Below are positions 6,771 to 15,809 of a DNA stretch of 62,826 nucleotides, piece by piece. Numbering within the stretch: the first letter of the stretch is position 1; every line of letters begins with the position of its first letter. A program made the position numbers and the translations under genes. The DNA is from Rhizobium sp. Q54 (lineage in GTDB: Bacteria; Pseudomonadota; Alphaproteobacteria; Rhizobiales; Xanthobacteraceae): NCBI GenBank assembly GCA_945870035.1, contig CAMBQQ010000007.1, forward strand, positions 1 through 62,826, in the 5' to 3' direction. The notes below the pieces were generated by a model that saw nothing but the letters and a program-made list of their open reading frames with translations, was not told the DNA's origin and ran no database searches.

Positions 6771-8759
6771 ATGATGAGCGAGCGTCCAGTTGATGAACCA
6801 CAACGCGATCTTGTTTCGCTGGTGCGCGCGGCGGCACGGCAGGACCAATTTCTCGATGTCGTTTCGGCGGAGGAAGCGCGCGCGCGCTTCGAGAGCCGTC
6901 TCGATCTGTCGCCGCTCGCTGCCGAGACAGTGTCGCTGGCCGATGCACTGACCCGTGTGCTGGCGCGCGATGTCGTTGCGCCGGTCGATGCGCCGCCGTT
7001 CGATCGATCGAATGTCGATGGTTTCGCGTTGCGCGCGGCCGATACGATCGGCGCCAATCAGGCGTCGCCGAAAATCCTGCGGCTCAATGCGGAGGTGATC
7101 GCCTGCGGTGACAACCCGGCGCTGGAAGTCGCTCCCGGCAGTGCTACTACTGTCGCCACTGGCGGCGTCATTCCGCGCGGCGCCGATGCCGTGGTCATGG
7201 TCGAGCAGACCGAATTGATCGGCGAGGGCGAGCCGCGCGTCGAGCTGACGCGCGCCGCCGCACCCGGGCAATTCATTTCCTATGCCGGATCCGATATTGC
7301 TCGCGGCGAAACGCTGCTGCGCCGCGGCGTCCGCATCGGCTCGCGCGAAATTGGAATGCTGGCGGCGTGCGGATTGAGCCACGTCGATGTCGTGCGCCGG
7401 CCGAAGGTGGCTGTTCTCTCGACCGGCGATGAACTGGTGGCGCTCGGCCACGAGCTCAAGCCCGCCGGCATCTATGACAGCAACGGCGCCATTCTCGCCG
7501 CTGCCATCGCAGAAGCGGGCGGTGTCGCCTTGCCGATGGGCGCCATTCCCGATGACGCCCCGGCGCTCGACAAGGCGGTGCGCGCGGCGCTGGCGCAAAG
7601 CGATATGGTCGTGCTGTCGGCCGGAACGTCCAAAGGCGCCGGCGACGTGTCGCATGCGGTCGTCTCGAAGCTCGGCGCGCCCGGCGTGCTCGTCCATGGC
7701 GTTGCCCTCAAACCGGGCAAGCCGCTGTGCCTTGCCGTGGTCGGCAGGACGCCGGTCGCGGTGCTCCCCGGCTTTCCGACCTCGGCAATCTTCACCTTTC
7801 ATGCCTTCATCGCGCCGGTCATCCGCGCGCTGGCCGGTCTGCCGCCGGAGGCGGCGAGGACCATGGAGGCCCGCGTGCCGGTGCGCGTCGCGTCCGAACT
7901 CGGCCGCAAGGAATTCGTCCTGGTGTCGCTGATCGACACTGAAAGTGGCCCGGTTGCATTTCCGACCGGCAAAGGGTCCGGCTCTGTCACCAGCTTCTCG
8001 CAGGCCGATGGCTTCATCGAAATCGACGCGCTTGCCACTTCGCTCGACGCCGGCAGCGCCGCGCAAGTCACCCTGATCGGCAGTGCGGCCAAGGCGCCCG
8101 ATCTGGTCATCATGGGTAGTCACGACGTCGCGCTCGATGTTGTGGTCGGCGCGTTGGCGAAACGCGGTTTCTCGGCGCGCACGCTGGCGGTCGGCAGTCT
8201 CGGCGGTGTGGCTGCTGCCAGCCGCGGCGAATGCGACATCGCGCCGGTGCATCTGATCGATCCGGTGAGCGGCGCTTACAATAAGCACCTGGTTACGCCG
8301 GCGCTGTCGCTGGTGCGCGGCTGGCAACGCATGCAGGGCGTGGTGTTCCGTGAGGGCGATGCGCGTTTCGAGGGCAAGAGCGCGGTCGAAGCGATCACGG
8401 CTGCGTCGGCCGATGCGTCGGCGCTGATGGTCAACCGGAACGCCGGCGCCGGGACGCGGGTTCTGATCGATACGCTGCTGAAGGGTGCGCGGCCGCCCGG
8501 CTACGCCAATCAGCCGAAGTCGCATAACGCGGTCGCTGCGGCTATTGCGCAAGGTCGCGCCGATTGGGGCATCGCCATCGAACCGGTGGCGAAGCTTTAT
8601 GGCTTGGGTTTTCTCCCGGTCGCACCGGAACACTACGATTTTCTGGTGGCGGAAAGCAGGCGCGGTCGCCCGGCGGTGCGCGCTTTCCTCGATGTCTTGC
8701 GTGACGAGCCGACGCGCGCCGGCATTCTCGCGCTCGGCATGGCGCCTGCCGATGTCTAG
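6771..8759 (+). CDS. MoeA-type molybdopterin molybdotransferase fused to a periplasmic-binding-protein-like domain
   Basis: Predicted to insert molybdenum into molybdopterin, cytoplasmic. The first 425 residues or so carry the MoeA motifs: DAPPFDRSNVDGFAL, TGGVIPRGADAVVMVE, LSTGDELV, YDSNGAIL, SAGTSKGAGD and PGFPTSAIF. The remaining 220 residues form a separate PBP-like domain (starting LVIMGSHDVALDVVVGAL, with MVNRNAGAGTRVLID and ADWGIAIEPVA), the substrate-binding fold also seen in molybdate-responsive regulators. This second domain probably senses or delivers a Mo species or pterin (inference). The start may be ATG 6771 or 6774; no strong ribosome site is visible. It heads the formate dehydrogenase locus and its end overlaps the next gene by 8 bases. 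Confidence 0.88.
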   Translation: MMSERPVDEPQRDLVSLVRAAARQDQFLDVVSAEEARARFESRLDLSPLAAETVSLADALTRVLARDVVAPVDAPPFDRSNVDGFALRAADTIGANQASPKILRLNAEVIACGDNPALEVAPGSATTVATGGVIPRGADAVVMVEQTELIGEGEPRVELTRAAAPGQFISYAGSDIARGETLLRRGVRIGSREIGMLAACGLSHVDVVRRPKVAVLSTGDELVALGHELKPAGIYDSNGAILAAAIAEAGGVALPMGAIPDDAPALDKAVRAALAQSDMVVLSAGTSKGAGDVSHAVVSKLGAPGVLVHGVALKPGKPLCLAVVGRTPVAVLPGFPTSAIFTFHAFIAPVIRALAGLPPEAARTMEARVPVRVASELGRKEFVLVSLIDTESGPVAFPTGKGSGSVTSFSQADGFIEIDALATSLDAGSAAQVTLIGSAAKAPDLVIMGSHDVALDVVVGALAKRGFSARTLAVGSLGGVAAASRGECDIAPVHLIDPVSGAYNKHLVTPALSLVRGWQRMQGVVFREGDARFEGKSAVEAITAASADASALMVNRNAGAGTRVLIDTLLKGARPPGYANQPKSHNAVAAAIAQGRADWGIAIEPVAKLYGLGFLPVAPEHYDFLVAESRRGRPAVRAFLDVLRDEPTRAGILALGMAPADV

Positions 8760-10038
8760 GATTTTCCTTGCACTGATGCTGATGCTCTTGCTGATCCCCG
8801 GCAGCGCGCAGGCTCAGTTGCGCGGCCATGGCGGCCCGGTGAGGGCGCTGGCGATCTCGCCGGACGGCACACAGGTGGTGTCCGGCAGTTTCGATACGTC
8901 GGCAATCCGCTGGTCGATTCCGCGCAATGCGGCGGAACAGGTGATGCGGTTCCACGACAGCGCGGTGAACGCCGTTGTTTTTCTCAAGGACGGCCGCGCG
9001 GTGAGCGCCGGGGCCGACATGCGTATTGCGGCCTGGACAAACGGGGTGCCGCAGCCGGATGCTGTTTTCGATGGCCACAAGGCGCCGGTCGCGGGGCTTG
9101 CGGTTTCGCCGGACGGCGCGTGGCTCGCGTCGGCATCGTGGGATCACACGGTGCGTCTCTGGCCGTTGAACGGCGGCAAGCCGCGCGCCCTTGAAGGCCA
9201 CAGTCAAAACGTCAACGGGGTCGCCTTCTCGCCCGATGGACGGCAGGTGATAAGCGCCGGTTATGACGCGACGCTCCGCATCTGGCCGGTTTCCGGCGAT
9301 GGCGATCCCATCGTGCGCACGCTGCCGACTCCGCTCAATGCAGTCACCGTTGCCGCCGATGGCGAGATCGTGGCCGGCGGCGCCGATGGCAAAGTCTATT
9401 TTCTGTCGCCGCAGGGCGAACTGCACGCCGAGGTGCAGGCATCGCCGACTCCGATCATTGCGCTTGCGGTGTCGAAGAATGGCGCGCTCGTCGCCGCTGC
9501 CGGCATCCGCGGCACTGTCGCCATTATTGCGCGCAACACCCGCATTGTTCAGAAAACGCTGGTCGGGCCGGGCCTGCCGGTATGGTCGGTGGCGTTTTTT
9601 CCCGATAGCCGCACGTTGTTGACCGGCGGCGCCGACCGGATGCTGCGGCGATGGAATGCGATCACCGGCGAGCCGATTGATATTGTTCTTGTCGGTGCGC
9701 CGGAAGATCCGCTGGCGGCCTATGCCGGCGATCGCGGCGCCGAGGTGTATCGCGCTTGCATCGCCTGCCACGCCTTGACGCCTGACGAGGGCAACAAGGC
9801 GGGGCCGAGCCTGGCCGGAATATTCGGCCGCAAAATCGGGACGTTGCCCGGCTATCACTATTCCGAGGCGCTGACCAAGATGGATATCGTGTGGACGCCG
9901 GAGACCGTGGCGAAAATGTTCGAGGTCGGACCGGCGGCTTACACGCCCGGCACCAAGATGCCGGAGCAGACCATCGGCGCGGCGGAAGACCGCAAGGCGC
10001 TGGTCGATTTCCTGGCCAGAGTGACCGGCGCGAAGTAA
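8752..10038 (+). CDS. Seven-bladed WD40 propeller fused to a class I cytochrome c
   Basis: A 428-residue exported protein: signal peptide 1-21 (ends SAQA), seven consecutive WD40-like repeats at about 22-315 (for example GHKAPVAGLAVSPDGAWLAS and GHSQNVNGVAFSPDGRQVIS), then a C-terminal c-type cytochrome with the heme-attachment motif CIACH (336-340) and a likely Met axial ligand in PGTKMPEQ. It should sit in the periplasm as an electron-transfer protein with a protein-interaction platform. The ATG at 8752 overlaps the stop of the MoeA fusion gene, so they are translated together. Its position in the formate dehydrogenase locus suggests a redox partner; this is inference. Confidence 0.88.
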   Translation: MSRIFLALMLMLLLIPGSAQAQLRGHGGPVRALAISPDGTQVVSGSFDTSAIRWSIPRNAAEQVMRFHDSAVNAVVFLKDGRAVSAGADMRIAAWTNGVPQPDAVFDGHKAPVAGLAVSPDGAWLASASWDHTVRLWPLNGGKPRALEGHSQNVNGVAFSPDGRQVISAGYDATLRIWPVSGDGDPIVRTLPTPLNAVTVAADGEIVAGGADGKVYFLSPQGELHAEVQASPTPIIALAVSKNGALVAAAGIRGTVAIIARNTRIVQKTLVGPGLPVWSVAFFPDSRTLLTGGADRMLRRWNAITGEPIDIVLVGAPEDPLAAYAGDRGAEVYRACIACHALTPDEGNKAGPSLAGIFGRKIGTLPGYHYSEALTKMDIVWTPETVAKMFEVGPAAYTPGTKMPEQTIGAAEDRKALVDFLARVTGAK

Positions 10039-10044
10039 CGCGCT

Positions 10045-12072
10045 CTAACTATCATTCTTCTGATCGCGCTCGCGCAAATAATCTTCCGTCGTGCGCATCA
10101 GCGGACGGGGCGTCGCGGCGAAGGGATCGAAATTTTCCTTCACCATCGCATTCACACGGCAATCCGCGCACATGCGGATGACGTCGAGGCGCTCCTTGGA
10201 GTTCTTGAACATCCAGTGCTGGCCTTCGAGCTTGGCGACAACGCGCTCGACCGTGCTTTTCACGCCGAACGGCGCGTCGCAGACGATGCAATGAAACGGC
10301 TCTTCCTGCTTGATGATCCGGCTCATCGCGGTCGGCGCCAGGAAGTTGATCTGCGGCGTTAGGCTTATGACTTTCTCGGGGCAAGTTGCCTTGCACAATC
10401 CGCATTGCACGCAGGCATCTTCGGCAAAGCGCAGCATCGGCCGCTCGGGATCGTCGGATAGCGCGCCGGTCGGGCAGGCGGAAACGCAGGAGAGGCACAA
10501 GGTGCAGCCTTCGACCTTGACCTCGATGGTGCCGAAAGGCGCGCCTTCAGGAAGCGGCACCACATCGGTGGGCGCCGGCGCAACCGCGTGCATCTCGCGC
10601 AGCGCGAGCCGCATCACTTCGCGTTTTCCCCCGACGACCGAGAAGGTGGCCGGCTTGGCCGCGCCGTCCATCGGCGCGATGGCGCGCAACGTGCTTCCGA
10701 GCATATCGGGATCGTCGGTCTCGATGGTGCCGACGCGCGCGCCAGCGAACCCGATGCCGGCGAGGATCGGCTCCGCCAATGCAATGGTCCTGGCAAGCCC
10801 CGCAACGTCGTGGCGCGGTTTGGCGCGCAGCAGAAAGCGCACGGCGGATGCGCCATAGGCAAATGCGGCGGCGATCGCTTCCAGCCCGATCTGCGTCACT
10901 TCGTTGACCTGCACCGGCAACACGTTCGCCGGCAGGCCGTCGCCGTGCCGCGCGAGCGCGTCGATCAATGCGCCGCCGTGCTCGGCGTCGTGAAACATCA
11001 CCACCGCGCGCTTGCCGCCGGCGCCGCGATAGGTGCTGAGTAATGTACGCAAGTGGCGCAAGGTCGTGTCGGCCGCCGGCAGTGCGTAGGCCGCGGCGTC
11101 GGTCGGACAGGCCGCCGCGCATTGGCCGCAACCGGCGCAAACCTGCGGATCGATGCTGACGTGGTTGCCATTGGGCGTGATCGCGCCGGTCGGACACAGA
11201 TCGAGGCAGCGGCGGCATCCGACGATTTTATTGCGCGAATGCGCACATATATCTTCGTTGAAAGCGATATAGCGCGGCTTGTCGAAAGTGCCGGTCAGAT
11301 CGCGCGCCTTGAGAACCGCGCGCAGCACCGCCGCCGGATCGGCCGGATCGGCGCGCAGGTAGCCGTCGCGCAGGTCGGACGCGGGAAACAACGCCGCGCC
11401 GCCCGACAAATCGATCAGGATGTCGCACTTCGAAACCGCGCCGTTGCGGGAGGGGCCGAAGGTGAGTTCGCGCCGGGAAGAAGGATTTGGAGCTGCGTAA
11501 TCGTCGACCGCCAGTTCAAAGGCGCCGAGATGGCCCTTTGCCGCGCGGATATATCCCTTCACGACAGGAAAATCGGTGACCCGCGCCGGCGCAATGCCGG
11601 CAGGCTTCTTGATCAGAACCGTGACGTCGAGATGATCCTTGAGCAATTGTGCTGCTTCGATGACGCGCTCGTCGTTGCCGTAAAGTAATGTCACGCCTTC
11701 GCTCGACAGGCTCACCCAGGGATAGATCGGGGCGGGCTCCGCTGCGGCTGCGATCAATGCCGCCATCTTGGGACCGCTGGCAGCGGCGTCTTTCGACCAG
11801 CCCGCGTTCTCGCGAATACTGACGAACGATAGCGCCCCGGCGTTTTCGATCTCGCTGGCTATCTCGGTAAAGAGCGGAACTTCCTGTGTGCAGGCGACCA
11901 GAATGTCCGCGCCGGTCGCGGCCGATTTACGAAATTTGTCCAGTTCTGTGCGGCAAAGCTGACGACCCTCGATCACCACGGAGTCGCGGCAGGCCTGACG
12001 TACGGCGGCGCCATCGAGCGGCATTGTGCCTTCGCAGGAACAGATCAGGACATTACGCGGCCGTTCGGCCAT
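10045..12072 (-). CDS. Multi-cluster 4Fe-4S ferredoxin-like protein of the formate dehydrogenase locus
   Basis: A 675-residue cytoplasmic iron-sulfur protein. Two ferredoxin cassettes are clear: C286-C289-C293 with C276 plus C312-C315-C318-C322, and C523-C526-C529-C533 plus C554-C557-C560-C564. Further cysteine pairs occur at the N-terminus (C11, C13, in LICSCEGTM), at C595/C598 and at C635/C638. That gives at least four [4Fe-4S] clusters and perhaps a fifth metal site. It lies on the opposite strand, ends 6 bases from the WD40-cytochrome gene, and diverges from the accessory operon at 12210. Proteins of this type accompany Rhizobiales formate dehydrogenase genes; an electron-transfer or assembly role is inferred. 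Confidence 0.8.
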   Translation of the reverse strand: MAERPRNVLICSCEGTMPLDGAAVRQACRDSVVIEGRQLCRTELDKFRKSAATGADILVACTQEVPLFTEIASEIENAGALSFVSIRENAGWSKDAAASGPKMAALIAAAAEPAPIYPWVSLSSEGVTLLYGNDERVIEAAQLLKDHLDVTVLIKKPAGIAPARVTDFPVVKGYIRAAKGHLGAFELAVDDYAAPNPSSRRELTFGPSRNGAVSKCDILIDLSGGAALFPASDLRDGYLRADPADPAAVLRAVLKARDLTGTFDKPRYIAFNEDICAHSRNKIVGCRRCLDLCPTGAITPNGNHVSIDPQVCAGCGQCAAACPTDAAAYALPAADTTLRHLRTLLSTYRGAGGKRAVVMFHDAEHGGALIDALARHGDGLPANVLPVQVNEVTQIGLEAIAAAFAYGASAVRFLLRAKPRHDVAGLARTIALAEPILAGIGFAGARVGTIETDDPDMLGSTLRAIAPMDGAAKPATFSVVGGKREVMRLALREMHAVAPAPTDVVPLPEGAPFGTIEVKVEGCTLCLSCVSACPTGALSDDPERPMLRFAEDACVQCGLCKATCPEKVISLTPQINFLAPTAMSRIIKQEEPFHCIVCDAPFGVKSTVERVVAKLEGQHWMFKNSKERLDVIRMCADCRVNAMVKENFDPFAATPRPLMRTTEDYLRERDQKNDS

Positions 12073-12209
12073 TGGTTCGTCGCCTTTTCGCTGGTTTTCG
12101 TTCTGCGAGACGAATGCCGCTCAATGGCCCCAGACTCTGCGGGACTGGCCTTGGGGCCCTGCAACGCGTTATTATAGTTATTCGAATGAAAATGTAAGAG
12201 CGAGGATCA

Positions 12210-12971
12210 ATGGCGTTGCAGACCCGGGCCGGCGCCCGCAGTCACTCAGACTCGGAACTGGCGCTGCCGCCGCCGTTTACACAAGTGCGGTTGCGCGAAT
12301 TGGGGGATGCGTTTGCCCACGCGGCGGAAATCGCGCCGGAGCAGGGCGCCGGCGCATTAGTCTATGTCGGTCGCTTCGACCTGGCGGAGTTCGCTGTCGT
12401 CGTCGAACCCGACGAGCCGCTCGTCCATGCGCGGCGCGTTTTTTATGCCGGCATGGTCGCCTTGGCCGACGCTCTTGCCTCCCATGCGCAGCCGGATACC
12501 TCGGTCACATTCGATTGGCCGGGTTCGGTTTCGGTCAATCAGGGTCTGGTGGGCGGCGCGCGGCTGGCCTGGCCGCAGGGAACCGGCGAAAACGACGTGC
12601 CGGACTGGCTGGTGTTCGGCGCCATGATCCGCACCGTTTCGATGACCGACACGGAACCGGGCCTGAATCCGCTGGTCACCGCGCTGGAGGAGGAAGGTTT
12701 CACCGACGGTCTTTCCAACCATGTGGTGGAAAGTTTTTCCCGCCATTTCATGGTTGCCATCGATGCCTGGCAGGAACGCGGGTTCGGCGCCATCGCAAGC
12801 GATTACCTCGCGCGGCTGCCGCTCGAAAAAGGCGTGCGGCGCGACATCGACGTCAATGGCGATCTCTTGGTGCGGCATATGGGCAAGCCGGATGTCGAAC
12901 GTCATGCTTTTTTGCCACGCCTTGCCGAAGCCGCATGGCGCGATCCCGTCTCCAAGGGGCCGCGCGCGTGA
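12210..12971 (+). CDS. Biotin/lipoate ligase-fold family protein, probably non-catalytic
   Basis: A 253-residue protein matching the BPL/LplA/LipB-fold family that travels with formate dehydrogenase accessory genes. The ligase core is recognisable around 108-130 (SVTFDWPGSVSVNQGLVGGA), which aligns with the KWPND...KxAG segment of biotin ligases. Here the lysine before WP is Asp, and the lysine of the KxAG motif is a hydrophobic residue, so ligase chemistry seems unlikely. The start is ATG 12210 with GAGG at 12202-12205. It is first in a chain of genes (12210-15727) each overlapping the next by 4 bases. Confidence 0.75.
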   Translation: MALQTRAGARSHSDSELALPPPFTQVRLRELGDAFAHAAEIAPEQGAGALVYVGRFDLAEFAVVVEPDEPLVHARRVFYAGMVALADALASHAQPDTSVTFDWPGSVSVNQGLVGGARLAWPQGTGENDVPDWLVFGAMIRTVSMTDTEPGLNPLVTALEEEGFTDGLSNHVVESFSRHFMVAIDAWQERGFGAIASDYLARLPLEKGVRRDIDVNGDLLVRHMGKPDVERHAFLPRLAEAAWRDPVSKGPRA

Positions 12972-13522
12972 AGCTGCTGCGCACCATCAGGCTCGATACG
13001 TCCGATACGTTCGTTTTCGACAAGGCGGCCGAGCCTGGCGAATGGGCGGTGTCCGGCGCTTTCGTCTTCTGGTCTGTCGATCCGTCGACGTTGCAGGGCA
13101 AGGCCCGTTCGGCGTTTCGCGGCGGTTTTCTCGGCGTCGAAACATTGGGCTGGTCGACCTTGGTGCAGATTGTCGAGGCAGGTGAAGAAGACCGGGTCCG
13201 CGTCATCGATCTTCTTGCGGAGAAACTGGTCGCCCATTTCGGCGCGCCTGATATGAACGCCGCGCGGACGGCCGCCGCGGAGGAAGTCGCCTTCGCGGAA
13301 TCGCTCTGCGACCAGCCGAAGGACATTCTCGTCGGCGTTCACCGCAGTTTCGAGGACGGCGCGGTGCGCGAGACATTCCGTTCCTTGCGTCCGCGCGAAG
13401 GATCAAGGCCCAACCGGGTCTTCGCCTTTCTCGAAGTCGAAGGCGCCGAGGACGAGCAGCCGGCGGATCAGGTCGATCTCGTGGCCATGGTCGATAATTT
13501 GGCCGGCAGAGAGCAAAAATGA
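12968..13522 (+). CDS. DUF6505-type accessory protein
   Basis: A 184-residue soluble protein starting MKLLRTIRLDTSDTFVF at GTG 12968, which overlaps the preceding stop (GTGA). The sequence fits the short family (DUF6505) found only beside formate dehydrogenase genes of Rhizobiales. No enzyme motif, cysteine cluster or membrane segment is visible apart from one Cys. The overlap on both sides indicates stoichiometric co-expression. An assembly or maturation role is inferred from context only. Confidence 0.7.
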   Translation: MKLLRTIRLDTSDTFVFDKAAEPGEWAVSGAFVFWSVDPSTLQGKARSAFRGGFLGVETLGWSTLVQIVEAGEEDRVRVIDLLAEKLVAHFGAPDMNAARTAAAEEVAFAESLCDQPKDILVGVHRSFEDGAVRETFRSLRPREGSRPNRVFAFLEVEGAEDEQPADQVDLVAMVDNLAGREQK

Positions 13523-14526
13523 AAGATTTCTGGATTTCCTGCGGCCATCATCTGCTCGACCGCGATCAGGGCGGCGGTCTGTTGGTGACAGACGATTTTC
13601 TGAAAGTTTATCTGGCGCGGCCCGAATTGATCCCGCCGCCGGAAGCCTGTGTCGTGGAGAAGACGCTCCATGGCGCGCTGATGGCCGATCCCCGCCGGGC
13701 CATATCGGCATCTGACATCGCTGCGATTGCCGATGCCGATGCGCGCGAGAACTGGCAGGTTCTCATTGCCTTCCGCGATCTGCTGTTGCGGCACAAGACT
13801 CTTGAAGGCGCTTATGCAGAGTTGCTGCGTAACGGCATGGGCAAAACGCCGCTGCTGTTCGTCAACCAGTTGGTCCATGTGATCCTGCGCAACGCGCTCG
13901 ACGGCGTCGAGGATGCCCAGGTGGTGCGCGCCGCCGAACTGTTTTTCCGCACCCAGCGCGTCACGCTGCATGAGGGATCGCTGCTCGCCGCCGACGAGGA
14001 AATCATCGGCGGGATCAATCCGGCGCCGCAATCGCCGCTGGTCTCGATGCTTGGCATTCCGGCGGATGCGCATATCCATGTGCTCAAGGAAGACAACGCC
14101 TCCAGTTATTGGGAGCGCAGCGACCAGTTCGACATGGCCATCGATTTGACTGCCGGGAAAACCGGGCTTGCGGCGCTTGCCGAAGTAATGCGGCGCTGGG
14201 TCAAGCATGTGCTGGGTGTCGAGGTGGCGATTGAGCCGCTCACCGAACTGCGCGAGGTCAATCTGGCCTGGTATGTCGGCCTCGACGCCGACGCCACAAA
14301 GATCGGCGACATGATGTGGAACGGCGAGGCGATCGATGAGGCGACAATGTCGCGCGTCGTCGGCTTGTTCGCGCTCACTTTCAAAGATCCCTCCATCGTT
14401 CTCGATCGGGTCAAGGGCGAGCCGGTTTATCTGATCCTGGCGATGACGCCGGAAAAGATCATTCGCCTGAAACCGCAAAATCTGGCGACCGGCCTGCCGA
14501 TCCGGCATCTGGAGGCAGTCGGATGA
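13519..14526 (+). CDS. DUF6352-type accessory protein
   Basis: A 335-residue soluble protein beginning MKDFWISCGHHLLDRDQGGG, the conserved opening of the DUF6352 family. It is mostly helical by composition (LLRHKTLEGAYAELLRNG and similar), with no recognisable cofactor motif. ATG 13519 overlaps the upstream stop and its own stop overlaps the DUF3305 gene. The family is seen in formate dehydrogenase accessory operons; its molecular role is not known. Confidence 0.75.
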   Translation: MKDFWISCGHHLLDRDQGGGLLVTDDFLKVYLARPELIPPPEACVVEKTLHGALMADPRRAISASDIAAIADADARENWQVLIAFRDLLLRHKTLEGAYAELLRNGMGKTPLLFVNQLVHVILRNALDGVEDAQVVRAAELFFRTQRVTLHEGSLLAADEEIIGGINPAPQSPLVSMLGIPADAHIHVLKEDNASSYWERSDQFDMAIDLTAGKTGLAALAEVMRRWVKHVLGVEVAIEPLTELREVNLAWYVGLDADATKIGDMMWNGEAIDEATMSRVVGLFALTFKDPSIVLDRVKGEPVYLILAMTPEKIIRLKPQNLATGLPIRHLEAVG

Positions 14527-15035
14527 GCGAACCGCACCTCAGTATTCCTGTCGGCGTTATTGTCGAACGCAGCAAGGGCACCACGCCATGGGCGGAATTT
14601 TATTGGCGCGCCATCGGGGTGCTGGCCGGCCAGCCGGACACGCCGCCCTGGTCGATCTTGAGCGACGACGGTGAGCGCATCACATTCTATGCTGGAACGG
14701 CGGATGTCGAATTGCATCACACCGAAACCGGATTCTATCGCGATAATATGAATTCCGGCGCGCCGGCGCTGTGGGTGGCGCTGCGCGCCGCTGACAGCGA
14801 GCCGCCATTCACCGTCGCCGCGGTGACCGCGGACCCGGCGGAAGGCGAGAGCTTCACAGAAGCCGGAACCGATCTGGTCGAGCAGGTGCCGATGCCGCCG
14901 CCGATCCAGCAAGTTGTCGCCGCTTTTGTCGCCGAACATCATGTCGAGCGGCCGTTCTTCAAGCGAAAGCGCGACCGTGCCGATCCCGAAGCCATGGCCA
15001 GGCGTGGCCGGCCTTCCGGAGAAGATTTCGAATGA
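14523..15035 (+). CDS. DUF3305 domain protein
   Basis: A 170-residue protein. The conserved DUF3305 region covers about 5-135 (SIPVGVIVERSKGTTPWAEF near the N-terminus, and ALWVALRAA mid-protein). The C-terminal 35 residues are basic and probably flexible. It overlaps both neighbours by 4 bases and precedes DUF3306, the usual order beside formate dehydrogenase. It probably assists maturation or storage of the enzyme; no biochemical role is visible. Confidence 0.85.
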   Translation: MSEPHLSIPVGVIVERSKGTTPWAEFYWRAIGVLAGQPDTPPWSILSDDGERITFYAGTADVELHHTETGFYRDNMNSGAPALWVALRAADSEPPFTVAAVTADPAEGESFTEAGTDLVEQVPMPPPIQQVVAAFVAEHHVERPFFKRKRDRADPEAMARRGRPSGEDFE

Positions 15036-15727
15036 GCGAGCCGGAAAACTTCCTGACGCGATGGTCGCGCCGCAAGCTGGACGCCGAGGAACAGGCTACG
15101 CCGGCGGCGGCTGAAATTGCGCCGCAACAGCCGGCGCAGGATGCCGAGGGCGTGGCGGGTGGTGAAAGCCGGAGTGTTCCGGACAGTCCGGCGGTTCCGG
15201 CGCCGGCATTCGATCCCGCCAGCCTGCCGTCGCTCGATTCGATAGGCGCGGAAACCGACATCACCGCTTTTCTGAAAGCAGGCGTTCCTGGCGACCTGCG
15301 GCTCGCGGCACTTCGTCGCGCATGGGTCGCCGATCCGGCGATCCGAGATTTCAAAGGCCTGGCGGAGAACGATTGGGACTTCACTATTCCCAACGAGACG
15401 ATGGGATTTGGCGAGATCGATCCCGGTCTCGACATGAAAAAAATGTTGGCCGACGTTTTCGGCGACAAGCCACGCGTCGAACCTGCCGCAGCGGAATTGC
15501 CATCCGCCGACGAGCAACCCACGTCAGCACCGCGCGAATTGGGTGCGCCGGCGAATCGTGTGGCGCTCAATTCGAGCGCAGCTCCTTCGCATGATGAAAA
15601 AATTACGAACGATAAAGATATTGTGCAGCGCAATAACGATGCCGCGCCGCATTCCGACGATGACGACGGCCCTGACGTCGCTCCCCTCGCGCGACGCCGT
15701 CCACAGGGCGGCGCGCTGCCGCAATAA
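15032..15727 (+). CDS. DUF3306 domain protein
   Basis: A 231-residue acidic protein. The N-terminus (ENFLTRWSRRK) and the central block with LRLAALRRAWVADPAIRDF and ENDWDFTIPN are hallmarks of DUF3306. The last 90 residues or so are low-complexity, rich in Asp, Ala, Ser and Pro, and end PLARRRPQGGALPQ. It is the last gene of the overlapping accessory chain; an 82-base gap with a palindrome follows before the TorD gene. The function is unknown but is tied to formate dehydrogenase by context. Confidence 0.85.
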   Translation: MSEPENFLTRWSRRKLDAEEQATPAAAEIAPQQPAQDAEGVAGGESRSVPDSPAVPAPAFDPASLPSLDSIGAETDITAFLKAGVPGDLRLAALRRAWVADPAIRDFKGLAENDWDFTIPNETMGFGEIDPGLDMKKMLADVFGDKPRVEPAAAELPSADEQPTSAPRELGAPANRVALNSSAAPSHDEKITNDKDIVQRNNDAAPHSDDDDGPDVAPLARRRPQGGALPQ

Positions 15728-15780
15728 TAGTCAGCCTATAGCCTCTGGCTATTGACCGACGCAGGCGCACGGCGCTACCC

Positions 15781-15791
15781 TTACATTGTAA
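15781..15791. promoter_or_regulatory. Perfect palindrome upstream of the HTH-TorD gene
   Basis: TTACATTGTAA is a perfect 11-base palindrome 18 bases before the start of the TorD-type gene, whose product carries its own helix-turn-helix. It could be an autoregulatory operator overlapping the promoter. A single half-site (AATGTAA) also lies just before the accessory operon start at 12210. Assignment is inference. Confidence 0.4.
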
Positions 15792-15809
15792 CTATTTGAA
15801 AGAACGCGG

